From assembly GCA_904502155.1 (NCBI GenBank), contig CAJGDV010000003.1, forward strand, positions 1 to 34,884: a DNA stretch of 34,884 nucleotides. Reading direction: 5' to 3'. This document shows positions 31,509 through 34,884 of this stretch, in pieces. Below the pieces are notes generated by a model that saw only the letters and a program-made list of their open reading frames with translations, did no database searches and was not told where the DNA came from. The DNA comes from an uncultured Bacilli bacterium. GTDB lineage: Bacteria > Bacillota_I > Bacilli_A > RF39 > UBA660. Position numbers and translations under genes: made by a program. The first letter of the stretch is position 1; each line of letters opens with the position of its first letter.

Positions 31509-32012
31509 ATGAACAAACAAAATATATGGTTTATAACATTATTTAGTTTAATTATTGTACTTAGTATATATTATATAACAATGCCTAGTGACTTGATGAT
31601 TCAATCAAATGAAATTAAAACTGAAGAAACTGAAAAAGAAGTAATTAACGATGTTGAAGAAAGTACAATTTTAGTATCACTTAGAATTGAAGCAGAGGAA
31701 GAATATTTAAAAGAAATGGAATCATTAAAAAGTGTTTTAGCAAGTAATGATTCAACTATAAATGAAAAAAATAATGCATTTGAACAAATTAAATCATTAA
31801 GCAATATAAAAGGTGAACAAGAAAAACTAGAAGAAAAATTATCTGAAGCAATAAGTTCTAATGTCTTTGTTAGAATTGATGGTAATCAAATTAAGGTTGT
31901 AGTAGATAAGAAGGAACATGATACTAAGTTAGCAAACCAAATTATGAGATTAGTTCAAGAAAATTATAAAAATAAAATGTATATAACAGTCAAATTTCAA
32001 AGTTCAAAATAG
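31509..32012 (+). CDS. spoIIIAH: SpoIIIAH-like protein
   Basis: In endospore formers SpoIIIAH in the mother cell binds SpoIIQ of the forespore to build a channel across the intermembrane space. The 167 residues have the family layout: KQNIWFITLFSLIIVLSIYYI as membrane anchor (about 8-23), a coiled-coil linker, and a YscJ/FliF-like domain (EYLKEMESLKSVLASNDSTINEKNNAFEQI ... VFVRIDGNQIKVVV). The rest of the spoIIIA operon is not here, so this is an orphan copy. GGAGG lies 6 nt before ATG 31509. gerE and gerM follow, which supports a sporulation role. The family call is by pattern, without a search. Confidence 0.85.
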   Translation: MNKQNIWFITLFSLIIVLSIYYITMPSDLMIQSNEIKTEETEKEVINDVEESTILVSLRIEAEEEYLKEMESLKSVLASNDSTINEKNNAFEQIKSLSNIKGEQEKLEEKLSEAISSNVFVRIDGNQIKVVVDKKEHDTKLANQIMRLVQENYKNKMYITVKFQSSK

Positions 32013-32031
32013 CACTAATATCATTAAACTT

Positions 32032-32040
32032 CATAAAATA
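32032..32040 (+). promoter_or_regulatory. Possible mother-cell sigma -10 element before gerE
   Basis: CATAAAATA at 32032-32040 fits the CATAnnnTA -10 of sigma-K promoters and is close to the sigma-E form. A CAC around 32013-32015 is near, though not exactly at, the expected -35 distance. In B. subtilis gerE is read by sigma-K. Confidence 0.35.
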
Positions 32041-32065
32041 CTATTAAGGTATAGGAAGTGTGAAA

Positions 32066-32263
32066 ATGATATTAACAAAGAGGGAAAAAGAAGTTTTTGA
32101 ACTTCTAATAAATAATAATTCTACAAAAGAAATAGCTATAATATTAGGTATAAGTGAAAAAACAATAAGAAATCATATATCGAATGTAATGCAAAAACTT
32201 GGTGTTAAAGGTAGAGCAGCAGCAGTAGTAGAATTATTAAAAATAAATGAAATAAAAATATAA
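32066..32263 (+). CDS. gerE: Spore-gene transcription regulator GerE
   Basis: A 65-residue LuxR-type helix-turn-helix protein made of the DNA-binding domain alone. The line LTKREKEVFELL ... STKEIAIILGISEKTIRNHIS and VMQKLGVKGRAAAVVELL is very like B. subtilis GerE, which has 74 residues with a few more at the N-terminus. GerE acts late in the mother cell and adjusts sigma-K regulon genes such as coat genes. I use ATG 32066 because AGGAAG (32053-32058) lies 7 nt before it; GTG 32060 is too close. It lies between spoIIIAH and gerM. Confidence 0.9.
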   Translation: MILTKREKEVFELLINNNSTKEIAIILGISEKTIRNHISNVMQKLGVKGRAAAVVELLKINEIKI

Positions 32264-32286
32264 ATCGCAAAAAAATGCGATTTTTT
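32262..32286 (+). terminator. Terminator of gerE
   Basis: AAATCGCA (32262-32269), loop of six A, TGCGATTT (32276-32283), then T run. Confidence 0.85.
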
Positions 32287-32295
32287 CATAAAATT
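32287..32295 (+). promoter_or_regulatory. Possible mother-cell sigma -10 element before gerM
   Basis: CATAAAAT at 32287-32294 is identical to the element before gerE. No matching -35 is seen and the site abuts the gerE terminator. Confidence 0.25.
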
Positions 32296-32310
32296 AAATA
32301 GGTGAACAAT

Positions 32311-33213
32311 ATGATTAAAAATAAATTTAAAACAAAAATATTACTTTTAATAATATGTCTTCTTGTGATGCTAATTTCAACAAAGAAAAAAGAATTACAA
32401 ATTAAGGAGGAAGTAATATACACAGGCCTAAATGTTTATCCAGCCCCCATTTATTTAATAGATAAAGACAATTATTTAGCTAAAACTGAAGTTGAATTAG
32501 AAGGAAAAACAGATTTAGATAAGGCCAAAGAAATAATTGAAATATTAATAAATGATGGAAAATACGAAGAAAAAATACCAAATGGTTTTAAAAGTGTTAT
32601 TTCTTCAAATACAAAAATAATTGATATTTCATTAAAAGACAAAATTTTAAAAATAAATTTCAATTCATCACTTTTAGAAATAAATGAAAACAAAGTAATT
32701 GAATCATTAACATACTCTTTAACATCACAAGAAAATATTGATGGAATAATTATTTTTATTAATGATAAAATATTAAATACTGATTATAATACACCATTAA
32801 CAAAGGAAATAGGTATAAATAAGATTTTTGATTTAGATAATATAGAAGATGTAACAAATGTTACTGTTTATTACTTAAATAAATATAATGATCTTACATA
32901 TTACGTTCCAGTTACAAAATACATGAATGATACACGTGATAAACTAACATTAATAATTGAAGAATTAAATCAAACAAGTACCTATACGACAAATTTAATG
33001 ACCTTTATGAATAATGATGTTAAACTAATTTCATCAACATTAGAAGATGAAAATTTAATTTTAAATTTTAATGAGGCTATATTAGAAGATGAAAATTATA
33101 TTCTTGAAGAGGTAATTTATACTATTTTATACTCAATTGAGGACAATTTTGAGGTAAAAAGCGTTATTTTTAACGTAGAAAATAAAAAAATTTTAAAAAA
33201 AGACTTGAAATAG
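32311..33213 (+). CDS. gerM: GerM-like protein with two GerMN domains
   Basis: Start at ATG 32311 (300 residues), 5 nt after AGGTGA; GTG 32302 overlaps that site. A hydrophobic segment at about residues 9-24 serves as signal or anchor. Two GerMN-type domains follow: one around KAKEIIEILINDGKYEEKIPNGF ... KILKINFNSSLLEI ... ESLTYSLTSQENIDGIIIFINDK, the second around RDKLTLIIEELNQ ... NLILNFNEAILED ... EEVIYTILYSIEDNFEVKSVIFNV. In B. subtilis GerM is needed for sporulation and spore germination. There it carries a lipobox; none is visible here. gerE and gerM are also near each other in B. subtilis, which supports the call. Confidence 0.87.
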   Translation: MIKNKFKTKILLLIICLLVMLISTKKKELQIKEEVIYTGLNVYPAPIYLIDKDNYLAKTEVELEGKTDLDKAKEIIEILINDGKYEEKIPNGFKSVISSNTKIIDISLKDKILKINFNSSLLEINENKVIESLTYSLTSQENIDGIIIFINDKILNTDYNTPLTKEIGINKIFDLDNIEDVTNVTVYYLNKYNDLTYYVPVTKYMNDTRDKLTLIIEELNQTSTYTTNLMTFMNNDVKLISSTLEDENLILNFNEAILEDENYILEEVIYTILYSIEDNFEVKSVIFNVENKKILKKDLK

Positions 33214-33233
33214 TGTTTTTTCTATTGTATAAT
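33205..33233 (+). promoter_or_regulatory. Promoter of tRNA-Arg
   Basis: TTGAAA (33205-33210), 17 bp, TATAAT (33228-33233). The -35 lies inside the end of gerM. Confidence 0.8.
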
Positions 33234-33261
33234 GGACTTGTTCATTTGAAAGAACGAGTTT

Positions 33262-33338
<77 letters not shown>

Positions 33339-33349
33339 TTTATATAAAC

Positions 33350-33371
33350 AACTTGCTTCGGCAAGTTTTTT
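33350..33371 (+). terminator. Terminator of tRNA-Arg
   Basis: AACTTGC (33350-33356), stable TTCG tetraloop, GCAAGTT (33361-33367), then T run. Confidence 0.9.
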
Positions 33372-33381
33372 ATTTTGTAAT

Positions 33382-33409
33382 TTGACAAAATCATAAAATT
33401 TAATATAAT
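33382..33409 (+). promoter_or_regulatory. Promoter of the adhesin gene
   Basis: Consensus TTGACA (33382-33387), 16 bp, TATAAT (33404-33409). Transcription would start near 33416, giving a leader of about 235 nt. Confidence 0.8.
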
Positions 33410-33415
33410 TATATA

Positions 33416-33649
33416 TACCCAATCAAATTGGGAAAAAATGTACTAATATAGAATCCAAAATAATTAATTCGCTCGATGAATTTGCATTATTTTGGATTTT
33501 ATGTTATTATAATCCAATTTACAAATGGAGATTTTGCCAAAATCAAATAACATTTTATTGTAATAAGATAAATTTTATGTTATTCTATAAAACTGTGTTA
33601 AGTTATATAGGTTCCAAGTAAATTAATATTCTTTAAGGGGGAAAAGGTT
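33416..33649 (+). other. Long structured leader of the adhesin gene
   Basis: This stretch has no gene. It holds CCCAAT/ATTGGG (33418-33432), a perfect 13-bp stem (33452-33464 with 33486-33498) that encloses a smaller AATTC/GAATT stem, a GATTT/AAATC hairpin (about 33531-33545), and ATGTTATT at 33501-33508 and 33577-33584 with its complement AATAACAT at 33546-33553. The complement can pair with only one of the two copies at a time. GGGGG lies before ATG 33650. It may be a regulatory leader; I recognise no known riboswitch. Confidence 0.6.
33496..33584 (+). repeat. 13-nt direct repeat in the adhesin leader
   Basis: ATTTTATGTTATT is at 33496-33508 and at 33572-33584, spacing 76 nt, with an inverted 8-nt copy between them. 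Confidence 0.65.
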
Positions 33650-34884
33650 ATGAAAAGTTTAAAGAAAATATTTAGTTTATTAATTACAGTTTCTTTAATT
33701 ATTGCACTTGGGATGCAAAGCGTTAGTGCATCATCTTATCCAAGTTCAATAAAAGTTTCATCAATTGGTAAAATTAACTATGGAGGAACATATAGTTTCC
33801 CAGTTAAATATACAAGTGATGGAACATTAGCATACTGTACAGAATATCAAGATCAATTTCCAATGGGAGTGACAATGTCAAATCCAGCGAGATTAGAACC
33901 AGGTATTTCATACATTATTGCAAATGGTTATAAAGGAACTAAAGGTGAATATGGTAATGATTCTAAAATGAAACAATACTATATAACACAATTAGCTATT
34001 TACACTTACTTAGGACAAGCTAATCCTAAAAACAATAATGCTGTCCATAAAGCTGTTTGGGATTTAGTTAATAAAGCTAAAAGTGCAAAAGCAAATGATG
34101 TAACATTAAATGTATCATTATCTTCAGGAAGTACAACAATGAAATTAACAAGTGACAAGAAATATTTTATTTCTGAAGCAATTACAGTAAAATCAAATGT
34201 GGCTTCTCAAAGTTTTAGTGTTGCTGCAAGCCAAAATGTTGGAGCTTTTGTTGTTAACGCAAATGGAACAAAAGTATCAACAGTTAAATCTGGGGATAAA
34301 GTATATATAAAAGTTCCTTCAGATGTTATTAAAGAAGGTCAAAAAATTACACTTTCAATGAGTGTTAAAGGATCAAGAACAAAACAAGCTGCTTATTTAT
34401 ATAAGCCATCTCAATCAAAAATTCAAAATATTACACCAGGTGTAACTTATCCAAAAACTGAAACTGCATCTGCTTCAATAAAAGTAAATGCAAAAAAAGA
34501 TAAAATAACTACTAAAGTTAAAATATCTAAACAAGATATAACAACTAAAAAAGAATTACCAGGAGCAAAATTAGTAATTAAAGATGCAAGTGGTAATGTA
34601 AAAGCAAGTTGGACTAGTACAAACGAACCAAAATACATTGAAGGTTTAGCTGCTGGAAATTACACATTATGTGAAACACAAGCACCAAGTGGTTATAAAC
34701 TTAAAACTGAATGTATTAAATTCACAGTAAAAGCTGATGGAACTGTTGCTAGCGTAGTTATGTACAATGAGAAAAAACCAACAGTTACTAAAGTTAAAAT
34801 CTCTAAAAGAGATATAACAACAAAAAATGAATTACCAGGAGCAAAATTAGTAATTAAAGATGCAAGTGGTAATGTAAAAGCAAG
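33650..34884 (+). CDS. Thioester-domain adhesin with CnaB/SpaA-type repeats (3' end outside window)
   Basis: Open from ATG 33650 to the window end (411 full codons, no stop). A signal peptide covers residues 1-27 (cut near VSA|SS). Residues about 40-145 are a thioester domain: AYCTEYQ with C63 and YITQLAIY with Q114 would form the internal Cys-Gln thioester that lets Gram-positive adhesins bond covalently to host proteins. A beta-rich region follows (150-280). From residue 288 come CnaB/SpaA-like modules with probable isopeptide residues K294, E342 (ETQAPSGY) and N373 (MYNEK). The second module starts at 380 and is nearly identical. C341 and C354 in the first module could form a disulfide, unusual for such stalks. 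An LPxTG-type sorting signal would be expected beyond the window. Base composition is slightly richer than in neighbours. Confidence 0.88.
   Translation, partial: MKSLKKIFSLLITVSLIIALGMQSVSASSYPSSIKVSSIGKINYGGTYSFPVKYTSDGTLAYCTEYQDQFPMGVTMSNPARLEPGISYIIANGYKGTKGEYGNDSKMKQYYITQLAIYTYLGQANPKNNNAVHKAVWDLVNKAKSAKANDVTLNVSLSSGSTTMKLTSDKKYFISEAITVKSNVASQSFSVAASQNVGAFVVNANGTKVSTVKSGDKVYIKVPSDVIKEGQKITLSMSVKGSRTKQAAYLYKPSQSKIQNITPGVTYPKTETASASIKVNAKKDKITTKVKISKQDITTKKELPGAKLVIKDASGNVKASWTSTNEPKYIEGLAAGNYTLCETQAPSGYKLKTECIKFTVKADGTVASVVMYNEKKPTVTKVKISKRDITTKNELPGAKLVIKDASGNVKA
34511..34884 (+). repeat. Tandem 276-bp (92-residue) repeats in the adhesin
   Basis: The unit starting ACTAAAGTTAAAAT at 34511 recurs at 34787 with few changes through the window end, for example ELPGAKLVIKDASGNVKA in both. 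The near identity suggests recent expansion or gene conversion. The copy number is unknown because the window ends here. Confidence 0.9.

Noticed and set aside
33418..33432. CCCAAT/ATTGGG hairpin as a terminator before the adhesin gene
   Set aside because: It is followed by an A run, not T, on the plus strand. A terminator for a minus-strand transcript would be possible in form (T run), but no minus-strand gene lies there.
34511..34884. CRISPR-like or non-coding tandem repeat
   Set aside because: The 276-bp period is a multiple of three and stays in the open adhesin frame, coding 92-residue modules.

Overview
This is a very AT-rich, gene-dense bacterial chromosome segment. It most likely comes from an uncultured, host-associated member of the Bacillota, class Bacilli. 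Pointers are the Bacilli-type primosome pair DnaB/DnaI, RNase J, FtsY-YlxM, a T-box in front of thrS, and an orphan SpoIIIAH next to GerE and GerM. The code is standard: tryptophan is TGG, and TAA or TAG end almost every gene, with only one TGA stop seen. The genome looks compact, with short gaps, overlapping genes, very short leaders and convergent genes sharing one terminator. The lineage assignment is inference; no rRNA gene is present.

Layout. 1-4.6 kb, cell envelope: a deoxyribosyltransferase-like protein, a DacF/PBP5-type D,D-carboxypeptidase, two tandem VanY-like M15 carboxypeptidases on the minus strand, and an unknown membrane protein. 4.6-11 kb, nucleic-acid housekeeping: fmt, two small membrane proteins, ruvA and ruvB in one operon, then queA, an HExxH protein and miaA. 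11-16 kb: rnjA on the minus strand, diverging from ftsY, ylxM and a HerA-like ATPase. 16-18 kb: tRNA-Lys(CTT), a class I glutamine amidotransferase (peptidase C26), tRNA-Ile(GAT) and tRNA-Glu(TTC) behind two tandem promoters, a DUF5662-like protein and tRNA-Ser(GCT). 18-22 kb: a small protein with a DPP III-like HExxxH motif, a fused ABC ATPase/FtsX-type permease with degenerate ATPase motifs, and an RluA-type pseudouridine synthase. 22-25 kb: a ZnuA/TroA-like lipoprotein lacking the metal-binding histidines and yidD (minus strand), then rnc, a small unknown protein and yebC. 25-29.4 kb: a possible 10-codon mini-gene, then dnaB, dnaI and an RNB-domain protein with a changed active site. 29.4-31.4 kb: T-box and thrS without the TGS domain. 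31.5-33.2 kb: spoIIIAH, gerE and gerM. 33.2 kb to the end: tRNA-Arg(TCT), then a long structured leader and the first 411 codons of a thioester-domain adhesin with CnaB/SpaA-type repeats, cut by the window edge.

How the genes fit together. Most encode translation and RNA maturation (fmt, queA, miaA, rluA-type, thrS, five tRNAs, rnc, rnjA), DNA repair and replication restart (ruvAB, dnaB, dnaI, HerA-like) and membrane targeting or insertion (ftsY, ylxM, yidD). The accessory signal is in the envelope and in several proteins whose family is recognisable but whose key residues have changed: the ABC ATPase, the TroA-like lipoprotein, the RNB protein and the carboxypeptidase SxN motif. I saw no CRISPR array, insertion sequence, prophage or clear defence island. 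The best candidates for something undescribed are the compact HExxxH protein, the RNB protein in the primosome operon, the degenerate ABC half-transporter and the structured leader of the adhesin.
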